Assembly: GCA_049604415.1 (NCBI GenBank)
Contig: JBMYTN010000010.1
Location: 1 to 64,000 of the forward strand
DNA: 64,000 nt
Direction of reading: 5' to 3'
Source: JBMYTN01 sp049604415
GTDB lineage: Bacteria > Pseudomonadota > Alphaproteobacteria > Rhodospirillales > Rhodospirillaceae
The position numbers were made by a program, and so were the translations under genes. Positions 7,471 to 14,821 of the stretch are shown in pieces (the stretch's first letter is position 1; the number at the start of each line of letters is the position of its first letter). The notes beneath the pieces are model-generated. The model saw only the letters and a program-made list of their open reading frames with translations. It ran no database searches and was not told the DNA's origin.

Positions 7471-8864
7471 TGGATGCGGGCTGCCGGGTCCTGGTTGCGC
7501 GCCATCCGGGGGAAACCCGCTGGGCCTTGCTGGCCCCTGAGCCCGCGCAAGGTCAAGGTCCCGCCGCCTTGCCGCTGGCAGAGCTGCCCAGTGGCGAGCG
7601 TGTTCTGGCCCTGCGCTTGGTGCGCGATCATCGGCTGCAGGTCGGCGAGATCCATCTGGGACGGGTCGGGGACCGTCTGCCCGGCCATGAGGCGGCCTTT
7701 GTCGCTTTGGCCGCAGGACCGGACGGCTTGCTGGATGCGCGCGACGCTCCCCAGGGCCTGCCACCGCAAGGGGCTCTGGTCCTGGTCGAGGTAAAGCGCG
7801 CCGCCATTGCCGAAAAAGGCCCCCGGCTGTCCACCGCCGTCACCCTGGCGGGCCGCCTTGTCACTTTGGGCCGAGGCCGCCCTGGCAGCGGCCTGTCACC
7901 CCGCATTGGACCGGCGGCGCGGCGCAAGGCTCTAAGCGCGCTGTTGAAGCAGCATTGTGCGGAGCAGGAGGCTCTGGTCGCCCGCACCGCTGCCGCTGCT
8001 GCCGCTGATACCGCGATCCTGGACGAGTTGGTGGCTTTGCGGGCTCGATTTACGGATCTGGAAGCCCGGGCAGCCTCCGCTAAAGAGCCTTGCTGCCTCT
8101 GGGGGGGACCGACACCCGCAGAGCTGTGGCAGGCCCATTGGCCGGTGTCTGAAATCCAGGCCGAGGGGCTGGGGGCGGCTTGGCGCGCCAGCCTGCCAGA
8201 GGATCTCCAGGAGCGGGTGACCTTGCGCCTGCCCAGAACCGACCAAGGGGGCTTGTTTGACGAAACCGGTCTAAGCGAGCTGTTGGACCAAATGGCGCAG
8301 ACCGATGTGGAATTGCCCGGTGGTGGGGCTGTGCGGGTCGAGGTGACCTCGGCCCTTTGGGCGCTTGATGTGGATGCTCGGCGCTGTCCCCCGGGTCAAG
8401 CGGCGCAAGAGGCCGTGGCTGCCCTGCCAGACTTGTTGCGGCTGTTCGACCTACGCGGCCAGATCCTGATCGATCCGCCCCGTGGCCCCAAAGGGCAACC
8501 GGATCGGCGGCTGGAAGGTCAGCTGCGCGGGTTTCTAGCCAGTCAGCCCGATGCCCAGGACCCCTCTTCAGCCCGGCTGCTGGGGGCGACGCCGGGCGGC
8601 CTGCTCGAACTGCGCCGGGGCGGCGGCTATGACCCTTTGCCTGTGCTGATCCGTGGCACGGAACACCAGATCTTGCGGGCCTTGGCCCTAGTGACGCGAT
8701 CTGGCGCGCCGGGCGCTGCGGGGTTGCGTTTGGGCACCTTGGCTCATGGCCTGCTGACCAGATCCCTTTCGGCGGCAAAACGAGAGGCGGAACAGCGTTT
8801 GGGTACCGCCATTGCGTTACATCTTGACCCGGCCCTGCCCGAGGGGCATGTCAGCATCTCCTAA
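7470..8864 (+). CDS. divergent ribonuclease E/G family protein
   Basis: A 464-residue protein at the place where alphaproteobacteria carry a short RNase E/G. Resemblances are an S1-like N-terminus (RLVRDHRLQVGEIHLGRV, then HEAAFVAL), EKGPRLSTAVTLAGRLVTLG, ALWALDVDA and LFDLRGQILIDPPRG. The two catalytic aspartates of RNase E appear kept (LDVDA and LIDPP), but flanking residues differ and no CPxCxG zinc-link is visible, so the usual dimer-bridging zinc site seems lost. I judge it an RNase G-like enzyme of uncertain activity. It is translationally coupled to maf and followed by yacG. Confidence 0.75.
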   Translation: MDAGCRVLVARHPGETRWALLAPEPAQGQGPAALPLAELPSGERVLALRLVRDHRLQVGEIHLGRVGDRLPGHEAAFVALAAGPDGLLDARDAPQGLPPQGALVLVEVKRAAIAEKGPRLSTAVTLAGRLVTLGRGRPGSGLSPRIGPAARRKALSALLKQHCAEQEALVARTAAAAAADTAILDELVALRARFTDLEARAASAKEPCCLWGGPTPAELWQAHWPVSEIQAEGLGAAWRASLPEDLQERVTLRLPRTDQGGLFDETGLSELLDQMAQTDVELPGGGAVRVEVTSALWALDVDARRCPPGQAAQEAVAALPDLLRLFDLRGQILIDPPRGPKGQPDRRLEGQLRGFLASQPDAQDPSSARLLGATPGGLLELRRGGGYDPLPVLIRGTEHQILRALALVTRSGAPGAAGLRLGTLAHGLLTRSLSAAKREAEQRLGTAIALHLDPALPEGHVSIS

Positions 8865-8883
8865 AACCCGATGAGATCTCCCC

Positions 8884-9135
8884 ATGGCGAAGCCTCCGAA
8901 GTCTCAATCCTCTCCTGCTCCCGCGCCCTCTGGTGATGGTGCTGCCGAGGCGGGTGTGGAGAGTGTGCGATTGCCCACCCGGCGCTGTCCGATCTGTGAA
9001 AAGCCGACGGATCCGCGCTATCGGCCGTTTTGCTCCAAGCGCTGTGCTGATATTGATCTCGGCAAATGGCTGACGGAGTCCTATCGGGTTCCCTCTCAGG
9101 ACGGGCCGGAAGACGAGGAGTATGACGAGCGCTGA
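8884..9135 (+). CDS. yacG: YacG zinc-binding DNA gyrase inhibitor
   Basis: An 83-residue protein with the YacG zinc ribbon: CPICEKPTDPRYRPFCSKRC gives four cysteines (CxxC...CxxxC), followed by ADIDLGKWLTESYRVP, a YacG signature. YacG binds GyrB and blocks DNA binding by gyrase. An N-terminal tail of about 35 Ser/Pro/Ala-rich residues and an acidic C-terminus (PEDEEYDER) flank the ribbon. It lies 19 nt after the RNase gene in the usual maf-rng-yacG order. Confidence 0.93.
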   Translation: MAKPPKSQSSPAPAPSGDGAAEAGVESVRLPTRRCPICEKPTDPRYRPFCSKRCADIDLGKWLTESYRVPSQDGPEDEEYDER

Positions 9136-9232
9136 CAGATTTCCGCTGTGAAAGCGGAGATCGGGGCGGGTAGGGTCTTTACAGCTCTGCGACAATTCCC
9201 TATAAACCCGCCTCTCGCCGTTTGGCGTCGGT

Positions 9233-9308
9233 GCCCAGGTAGCTCAGTTGGTAGAGCAAGGGATTGAAAATCCCTGTGTCGGCAGTTCGAATCTGTCCCT
9301 GGGCACCA
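9233..9308 (+). tRNA. tRNA-Phe (GAA)
   Basis: A complete 76-nt cloverleaf with encoded CCA. The acceptor stem is GCCCAGG/CCTGGGC, the D arm contains AGCTCAGTTGGTAGAGC, the anticodon stem GGGAT/ATCCC has the loop TTGAAAA (anticodon GAA), and the T loop is TTCGAAT. It reads UUC/UUU. A duplicated block begins at its 3' end. Confidence 0.96.
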
Positions 9309-9399
9309 TTTCTCCTAAAGTCGAACTGTTGCCCAGGTCGTTGGATTTCGCTCCGCGAGGCGGCACCATTTTGTCTAAAGTCGTCCTGTTGCCCAGGTC
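9303..9399 (+). repeat. tandem imperfect repeat behind tRNA-Phe
   Basis: Two 37-nt copies (9303-9339 and 9363-9399, 60 nt apart) share GCACCATT, TAAAGTCG and CTGTTGCCCAGGTC, with differences only in two short blocks. The first copy starts inside the tRNA 3' end, and each copy ends in the same GCCCAGGT that opens the tRNA. This looks like repeated duplication of tRNA-end sequence, as left by integration at a tRNA or slippage between tRNA copies. Confidence 0.75.
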
Positions 9400-9416
9400 T
9401 CAGAATATTTGAGACC
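9396..9416 (-). terminator. hairpin, possible terminator
   Basis: A perfect 7-bp stem GGTCTCA/TGAGACC (9396-9402 with 9410-9416) with loop GAATATT lies between tRNA-Phe and the convergent SGNH gene. It has no clear T-run, so termination is only a possibility. Confidence 0.35.
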
Positions 9417-9444
9417 ATTCGATCTTCGTCTTCAAAATAATAAC

Positions 9445-10506
9445 TCAGTTTTGGATCCTGTGATAAGTAAACTCCGCAAGTTTACGGGTTCCATTTGGTG
9501 TGAGATGACCGTCAAGTTTTAAGAAGTCCCCTGACGCCAGAGTATCTGCGTAATAAATGGATAGATTTAACGCCATCAACTGAAGAGATAGGTCCGTTGG
9601 TCCGACATGCGGTTCGGGATCAAATTGAAAGATAGAGTTCCAGTTCTCTTTATTTTCTTTGCTTACAAAATAGTCATGGGGAATGATGACAAATGTCAGG
9701 TCAACCCCCGCATCGTCAGAGAGACTACTGAAGGCCTCGAGATAGGGTATGATCGTCTGCAACACAGTATCGTCCGGTGATACATTCCGTGCCAATATGC
9801 TGAAGTAAGAGGGGCAATTCAAAGCAACCTGCAACCAGGAAACATTAAGAAGATTCGTGGCAAAAGCCCGATAGATTTCTGGTTGGTTGTTTTCCAAATC
9901 GGCCAGTTTCTGGTCAATTTCGTCCCTGAGTGGGCTCGGGCAATCCCTGAACCGGCCATCCTGATAGGTTATTTTTTGCGGTATCATGGGTTTGATGCCT
10001 TGGCGCCAGATAAAATTTAAGGATGCCGCATTTTTTAAAATGGAAAATAAAGCGTTATTGTCTCGATCATAGGCTGTTGCTATTTTTTCTTCTCGGATAT
10101 GTGGAATATCGAAATAATCATTGCCTTCATAAATATAAATAATGGCTTTTTCTATGTCTAGGGTCTCTAAGGCGTACCGATAGCGGGAGAGATAAGCATC
10201 AAAGCCGGTCCCGGACAGGCCGAAATTGCACACATACTGATCTTCGAAATAGTCATTTAATTGTGAAGCAATATTATTGGCTGTGCCACGATAATATTCA
10301 ATAAATGAGTCGCCAAAAATGGCGATTTTACCATTATTTATGGCGCAATCTTTGGTGACTTTTTCGATTTCATTATTCGTAAGCCAGCCATAGGAGTGGT
10401 ATTTTTCAGGATTACTCCGAATGTAAAATTCAAAAGCCATCAACGCCAGAGACGACAAAACCAAAAACACAAGCAGATTTACGATCAATACGTTAATCCA
10501 ACGCAT
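9445..10506 (-). CDS. membrane-anchored SGNH/GDSL hydrolase-like protein
   Basis: A 353-residue protein with one N-terminal membrane segment (about residues 4-27, VLIVNLLVFLVLSSLALMAF). The rest is probably periplasmic. SGNH blocks are visible: IAIFGDSFIEYYRG (block I, Ser nucleophile), GLSGTGFDAYLSRY (block II), YEGNDYFD (GND, block III) and KLDGHLTPNGTRKLAEF (Asp and His, block V). It may be an esterase or acetyl-transfer protein acting on an envelope polymer, similar in outline to AlgX/AlgJ-type proteins, but the substrate is unknown. The DNA is visibly richer in A and T than its neighbours, and it sits next to the duplicated tRNA-Phe end, so horizontal acquisition is likely. Confidence 0.75.
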   Translation of the reverse strand: MRWINVLIVNLLVFLVLSSLALMAFEFYIRSNPEKYHSYGWLTNNEIEKVTKDCAINNGKIAIFGDSFIEYYRGTANNIASQLNDYFEDQYVCNFGLSGTGFDAYLSRYRYALETLDIEKAIIYIYEGNDYFDIPHIREEKIATAYDRDNNALFSILKNAASLNFIWRQGIKPMIPQKITYQDGRFRDCPSPLRDEIDQKLADLENNQPEIYRAFATNLLNVSWLQVALNCPSYFSILARNVSPDDTVLQTIIPYLEAFSSLSDDAGVDLTFVIIPHDYFVSKENKENWNSIFQFDPEPHVGPTDLSLQLMALNLSIYYADTLASGDFLKLDGHLTPNGTRKLAEFTYHRIQN

Positions 10507-10575
10507 TATTGCTCTCTAAGTATTGACTGTGTTTTGGACATTGGAAGACTTTCGTAAATTGAGCTTTGCCCAGGG

Positions 10576-12504
10576 TCAAGCGGCGGCGGGCAAGGAGAAA
10601 GAAAATACACTGCCTTTGCCCAAAGTGCTGTCCACCCAAATCTGTCCGCCATGGCGTTCTACGATCCGTTTGCAAATGGCAAGGCCGGTGCCGGTGCCCG
10701 CAAACTCCTGGGGTCCGTGAAGGCGCTGAAAAATCACAAAAATCTTCTCAAAATAGGCCGCGTCAATACCGATCCCTTTATCGGCGATGGCGAAAACGTT
10801 CTTATCCTTCTGCTTTGTGGCACTGATCTGCAGCTGAGGCGGCGTGTCCGGCAGCCGGTATTTCAAGGCATTACCAATCAGGTTCAAAAACACGCGCTCA
10901 ATTTGACTCTCATCGCCCATCACCGCCGGCAAATCGCCGACGGCAATTTCGGCTTTGGTCTCCTCAATCTTCGCCGACAAATCACTCAGGCAGCGTCTTG
11001 CAAGGGCGTCCATGTCAATCTGTTGGAAGGTTTGGCCGTGGGATTGGACTCTTGAATAGTCCAGCACATCCTGCAGCAAATAACTCATGCGCCGTGCGGC
11101 GCTGGTGGCAAAATCGATATATTCGTCAGCTTCCTTATCCAATTGATGTTTATAGCGTTTTTGGAGGATCTGCAGAAAGCTGATCACCGTGCGCAGGGGC
11201 TCGGTCAAGTCGTGGGAAACGATATGGGCGTATTGCTGCAGGTCTTGGTTGGACTGCTGCAGTTTTGACTCCGCCTCCCGACGGTCCGTCACATCATGGA
11301 TGATGGAATAGAGCAGCTGCTTTTCGCCAATGGTTATGGGGCCCGAATAAACCTCGACATCGCGCATAACCCCACTCGCCAACCGGTGCTTGAAGAAAAA
11401 GTGGTCCCGCTCCTGGGATTTTGCCCGCGCCATTTCCTGGGCAATCTCTTCAGGTGTTAGGGTGTTGATCTCCATGATCTTTTTTCGGGTTAAGACTTCG
11501 CGTGACCAACCATAAAAAAGAACGGCGGCCTGATTGGCATCCACAATCCGGCCATCGGACGGATCGATCAGCAATTCCGGGGCTTTGATGCTTTCGAAAA
11601 TACTGCGATAGCGGCCCTCCCGCTCCGTCATGATCGCATTGGCCTTGGCGAGTTTGCGCTGCAGGGATCCCAGTTGAGTCAAAAACAGCAGGAACAGGAT
11701 GCTCGACGAAATCAGGGCGAGGACCCGCCCGAAATACCATCCGACCGTGAAGCGCGCATCTGCGCCCAGGCTGGCGGTCACATCGGCCAAATAGGCGGTC
11801 ATAACCACCGCCAGCCACAGATATAAGCCGCCCTCCAGAAGTCCTTTTCGCCAAGACAGGGCGAGCGCAATGGTGGTGATGACAAAGGCTGTCCCTCCGG
11901 CCCAATAAAACGAAGTGGTGAGAGGGGGCTTATGGGCGAGGTCAGCCAGCACCGGCAAATGGTCGTGCCAGACAGTGACCGTCAAAACGCAAACCCCAAC
12001 CAGCCCAAGGGTACACAGGCTCGCCAGGGCAATGCTGCGTGGGCTTTCTCCGCCTACACGGGGAGCCACCTCCCGGTTCCGGAGGCTGAGTAGGGCAGCA
12101 ATCACGAAAAGCGGGAACAAAATATGCCAGTAATGCCAAATCCAAATCGCGCTTTGCTGTCCCCCAAAAACGGTTTGGGAATCATTGATTGCGCCCGGGA
12201 AAACAAGAAGAAAGACAATGCTGATCAAGCTATTGAACAGATAACCGCTGCCAAGAACTACGTAAAAGAGGTGTTGCTTGCGATTATATTGAGAAAACAA
12301 AAGAAACGCCGTTAAAAAATCCAATAGAAAAACAAAACAAACTTGGATGAGGGTGAATCTTGGGAAGGGGGCGAGCTGAATGTGCCCAAAAAAGAAAATC
12401 AGAGCGGCGATCAGACCGATACCGGCCATGGCCAAACTGGCCTGGCGCACGGTTTGTTTACGGTTCTCCGAACCAAAATCTAGTGTGATGGGATCTTGAG
12501 GCAT
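10576..12504 (-). CDS. MASE4-type membrane sensor histidine kinase with PAS domain
   Basis: A 642-residue kinase. About residues 20-270 form eight or so membrane helices, with the segment GSGYLFNSLISIVFLLVFPG and the WHILFPLFVI block resembling MASE4 sensors. A PAS domain follows (about 300-415, IFESIKAPELLIDPSDGRIV). The HisKA box reads YAHIVSHDLTEPLRTVIS with the phospho-His near residue 430, and the ATPase shows N (NLIGNALKYR), G1 (DKGIGID) and G2 (GTGTGLAICKR) boxes. I prefer the ATG at 12504 (GAAGAG upstream) over 12546. No response regulator is adjacent. A cyclic-nucleotide-binding protein gene lies 87 bases upstream on the same strand and may be cotranscribed. Confidence 0.85.
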   Translation of the reverse strand: MPQDPITLDFGSENRKQTVRQASLAMAGIGLIAALIFFFGHIQLAPFPRFTLIQVCFVFLLDFLTAFLLFSQYNRKQHLFYVVLGSGYLFNSLISIVFLLVFPGAINDSQTVFGGQQSAIWIWHYWHILFPLFVIAALLSLRNREVAPRVGGESPRSIALASLCTLGLVGVCVLTVTVWHDHLPVLADLAHKPPLTTSFYWAGGTAFVITTIALALSWRKGLLEGGLYLWLAVVMTAYLADVTASLGADARFTVGWYFGRVLALISSSILFLLFLTQLGSLQRKLAKANAIMTEREGRYRSIFESIKAPELLIDPSDGRIVDANQAAVLFYGWSREVLTRKKIMEINTLTPEEIAQEMARAKSQERDHFFFKHRLASGVMRDVEVYSGPITIGEKQLLYSIIHDVTDRREAESKLQQSNQDLQQYAHIVSHDLTEPLRTVISFLQILQKRYKHQLDKEADEYIDFATSAARRMSYLLQDVLDYSRVQSHGQTFQQIDMDALARRCLSDLSAKIEETKAEIAVGDLPAVMGDESQIERVFLNLIGNALKYRLPDTPPQLQISATKQKDKNVFAIADKGIGIDAAYFEKIFVIFQRLHGPQEFAGTGTGLAICKRIVERHGGQIWVDSTLGKGSVFSFSLPAAA

Positions 12505-12591
12505 TCTCTTCGTGCCGTTTAGGGTCAAGAGCCGCGAGGGACGCACCGAAAACGTGGTTTCAGGTGATCTGCTGAGATCGCTGACGGTGCT

Positions 12592-12966
12592 CTAAAAAGA
12601 TGACTTCTCACCCAGTCGGGCGTTGAGGTCGCGAACCCGCCCGCTCAACAATCGGATCCAGGCCCGCATAAAGGGTTCCATGGAGTCCATCTGGCGATCT
12701 ATGGCCGATTGATTGACGATGACCACCTCGCAGGCTTCGATGGTTGTGGCCGTCGCACTGCGGGGCTTGCCGTCGATCAGGGACATCTCACCAAAAATCT
12801 GCTTGGCTTCGACAACGGTCAAATGAACGATGCGGTCATGTTCGACGCAGGAAATATCCACGCGGCCCTTGCGCAGCAGATAGGCGCAGCTTCCCGGATC
12901 GCCTTGTCGGAAAATCACCTGTCCTGCCGGGTAAATTTTGCGTTCCAGAATCTGTGGTGGGGGCAT
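12592..12966 (-). CDS. single-domain cyclic-nucleotide-binding protein
   Basis: A 124-residue protein made of one cNMP-binding (CAP_ED) domain. The phosphate-binding cassette is FGEMSLIDGKPRSATATT, with the conserved Glu and Arg; the beta-roll begins IYPAGQVIFRQGDPGSCAYLL. There is no DNA-binding HTH, so it is not a CRP-type activator by itself. It could be a regulatory subunit for the kinase downstream. GGGAGG precedes the ATG. Confidence 0.87.
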   Translation of the reverse strand: MPPPQILERKIYPAGQVIFRQGDPGSCAYLLRKGRVDISCVEHDRIVHLTVVEAKQIFGEMSLIDGKPRSATATTIEACEVVIVNQSAIDRQMDSMEPFMRAWIRLLSGRVRDLNARLGEKSSF

Positions 12967-13076
12967 GGTCGTGCATCCTCCCTTTGTCGCTCAGCCGGGA
13001 TCCGATTTGGCACCGCCAAACTCGATTGTTTTTATTTTAAAAACTTACCGCTCAGAGGAAGAGAAAGAAAGGGGGC

Positions 13077-14240
13077 CTAACCCTCCAACACCTGATCGAT
13101 CTTCTGCCAAATGACTGCTTCATCGGCGAATAGATTGGCCGAGACATGACGCAGCCAGGGCTCCCCATTGATTGCGGTGCGCGATGCGGTCGGTCCCAAA
13201 GCCTTGATCACCCGGTCCGTGAAGGCGTCTTGATCACATGGGGCAGAGCTGCATGGCCGCCAGTTCAGGACCCCAGTCTCCGGGCGCTGCTTAAGCTCTG
13301 CGCGTGGATCCGCTGCCAGGCGATCCGCCAAGTGATCCGCAACCGACAAGCAGCGGATGATTTCAGCCTCCAAACCGCTGCGTCCCCAGGCCAGCAAAGT
13401 GCCCAATAAAGCGACCCCGGCAGCACTTCGGGAGCCTTGGATGCCGATATTGGGGCTGGCCAGATAGGCACTGCCAAAGGCAAGAAGGTTTTGCGCATCC
13501 GGATTGTGGAAAAACACCAGGGCAGAGTCCTTGGGTTGGAACAACCATTTATGGGCCGAGACACAAACGCTGTCCGCCTGCTCAATCCCCGCTAGGCGAT
13601 TCCCATGGCAGGTCAGGCGTAAGGGACCGGCCCAGGCCGCATCGACATGGGTCCAGAGCGGGCTCTTTTTGCGGCGCAGGGGTTCCAGGGCGAGATCATC
13701 GACAACCCCGCGTCCCGTGGTTCCGGCGGTCAGGACCAGCGCTGCGTCGGAGAGGTCTGGCAACTGGCTGCGGTCGAGCCGTCCATGCGGATCCACAGGG
13801 ATAGCGTCATAGGACATGCCTAAAATGTCCGCGCTTTTGGGCACCGAGATATGGGCATCCTTCGAGGCCACTACTCGCCTTGCGCCCTGTTTGCGCGCAC
13901 ACCAAAGCGCGGTCAAATTGGCCAGGGTCGATCCCGCACAGATGTGACCCGTGCTCATGCCGAAATAGGGGGCCAACCAGGAGATGACGCGCTGTTCGGC
14001 CTCTGTTGCAAAGGGGCTGAGGTCCGGATGAAGCAGGTTCTGGTTAAACTGAGCATTCAGGCCGACGAGCTTGGCGGCAATGTCAGCCGGGGCCGGATCC
14101 ATATGCGCCAAGACGTCCGGCGCCCCCAGTTTTGCCGAACGCGCCGTTACCAGGGCTTTGATGGCTTGGAAGCTTTGGTCTTCACCCAGGCCTTGATCGG
14201 GGAGTTGATCTGGAAATCGATGGCCCTGGGATGCTGTCAT
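13077..14240 (-). CDS. PLP-dependent group II amino acid decarboxylase-like protein
   Basis: A 387-residue PLP enzyme. The cofactor lysine lies in CVSAHKWLFQPKDS near residue 230. HVDAAWAGPL supplies the aspartate that pairs with the pyridine nitrogen, and VLTAGTTGRGVVDDL and AGSTLANLTALWCAR complete the fold-type I signature. It is shorter than typical Glu/DOPA decarboxylases (about 470 residues) and closer in size to the compact MfnA-like branch. The substrate cannot be read. I chose the ATG at 14240, which has AAGGA 8 nt upstream; an upstream extension would run into the divergent gene at 14350. Confidence 0.82.
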   Translation of the reverse strand: MTASQGHRFPDQLPDQGLGEDQSFQAIKALVTARSAKLGAPDVLAHMDPAPADIAAKLVGLNAQFNQNLLHPDLSPFATEAEQRVISWLAPYFGMSTGHICAGSTLANLTALWCARKQGARRVVASKDAHISVPKSADILGMSYDAIPVDPHGRLDRSQLPDLSDAALVLTAGTTGRGVVDDLALEPLRRKKSPLWTHVDAAWAGPLRLTCHGNRLAGIEQADSVCVSAHKWLFQPKDSALVFFHNPDAQNLLAFGSAYLASPNIGIQGSRSAAGVALLGTLLAWGRSGLEAEIIRCLSVADHLADRLAADPRAELKQRPETGVLNWRPCSSAPCDQDAFTDRVIKALGPTASRTAINGEPWLRHVSANLFADEAVIWQKIDQVLEG

Positions 14241-14349
14241 GGGTACAGTCCTTCTTGGTCGAGCCGGAACAAGCGTAGCGTCGTGAACGGGTCGGGTCTT
14301 GTTGGTATAAGTCTTTTGTGCATAAGCGGTCCAACCAGGGAGTTTGGCG

Positions 14350-14793
14350 ATGCTGAGAGCCCTTGCCCTTCTTGCCAGTCTCTTTGTGTGGGCAACGCCT
14401 GCCCAGGCGCAATTTGTTGCTGAGGGCTTCACGGCGGAAACCTTCCCACGCCTGACCGTGGCCCTGAACGACACCACATCGGGCCAATGCTGGACCAATC
14501 ATGCAGATTTGCAGAAGTTTGCCCAAGACCGGCTCAAGGTGAAGGGCTACAACATCGTCACCAATCCAGACCCGGCAGAAAAGCTGATCCGCTTTGAAAT
14601 CAACGTCAAAGCCTTCCGCGACGATGCCCAGGTCTGTATCGGGGCGATCCATCTTCGGATCATTGATAGCGATGTGCTCGACGGCATCTATGCTGACATC
14701 GTTTATGGCTTTCATGCGTCCGTATTCAAACGCGAAGGCAATCTGAACCGGGTCTTGTTTGACTATGTGCGCCGGATGATTGGCCAGATGTAG
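14350..14793 (+). CDS. secreted protein of unknown function
   Basis: A 147-residue protein beginning with a clear signal peptide (MLRALALLASLFVWATPAQA, cleavage before QFVAEG). The mature part, about 127 residues, has two cysteines (GQCWTN and AQVCIGA) that could form a disulphide. It ends in a basic helix (LFDYVRRMIGQM). No family is recognised. AGGGAG lies upstream of the ATG. It is divergent from the decarboxylase gene and convergent with the kinase at 14822. The periplasmic location is the only firm inference. Confidence 0.7.
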   Translation: MLRALALLASLFVWATPAQAQFVAEGFTAETFPRLTVALNDTTSGQCWTNHADLQKFAQDRLKVKGYNIVTNPDPAEKLIRFEINVKAFRDDAQVCIGAIHLRIIDSDVLDGIYADIVYGFHASVFKREGNLNRVLFDYVRRMIGQM

Positions 14794-14821
14794 ACGACTG
14801 GGGTCTGACAGGTGCGCTGGG

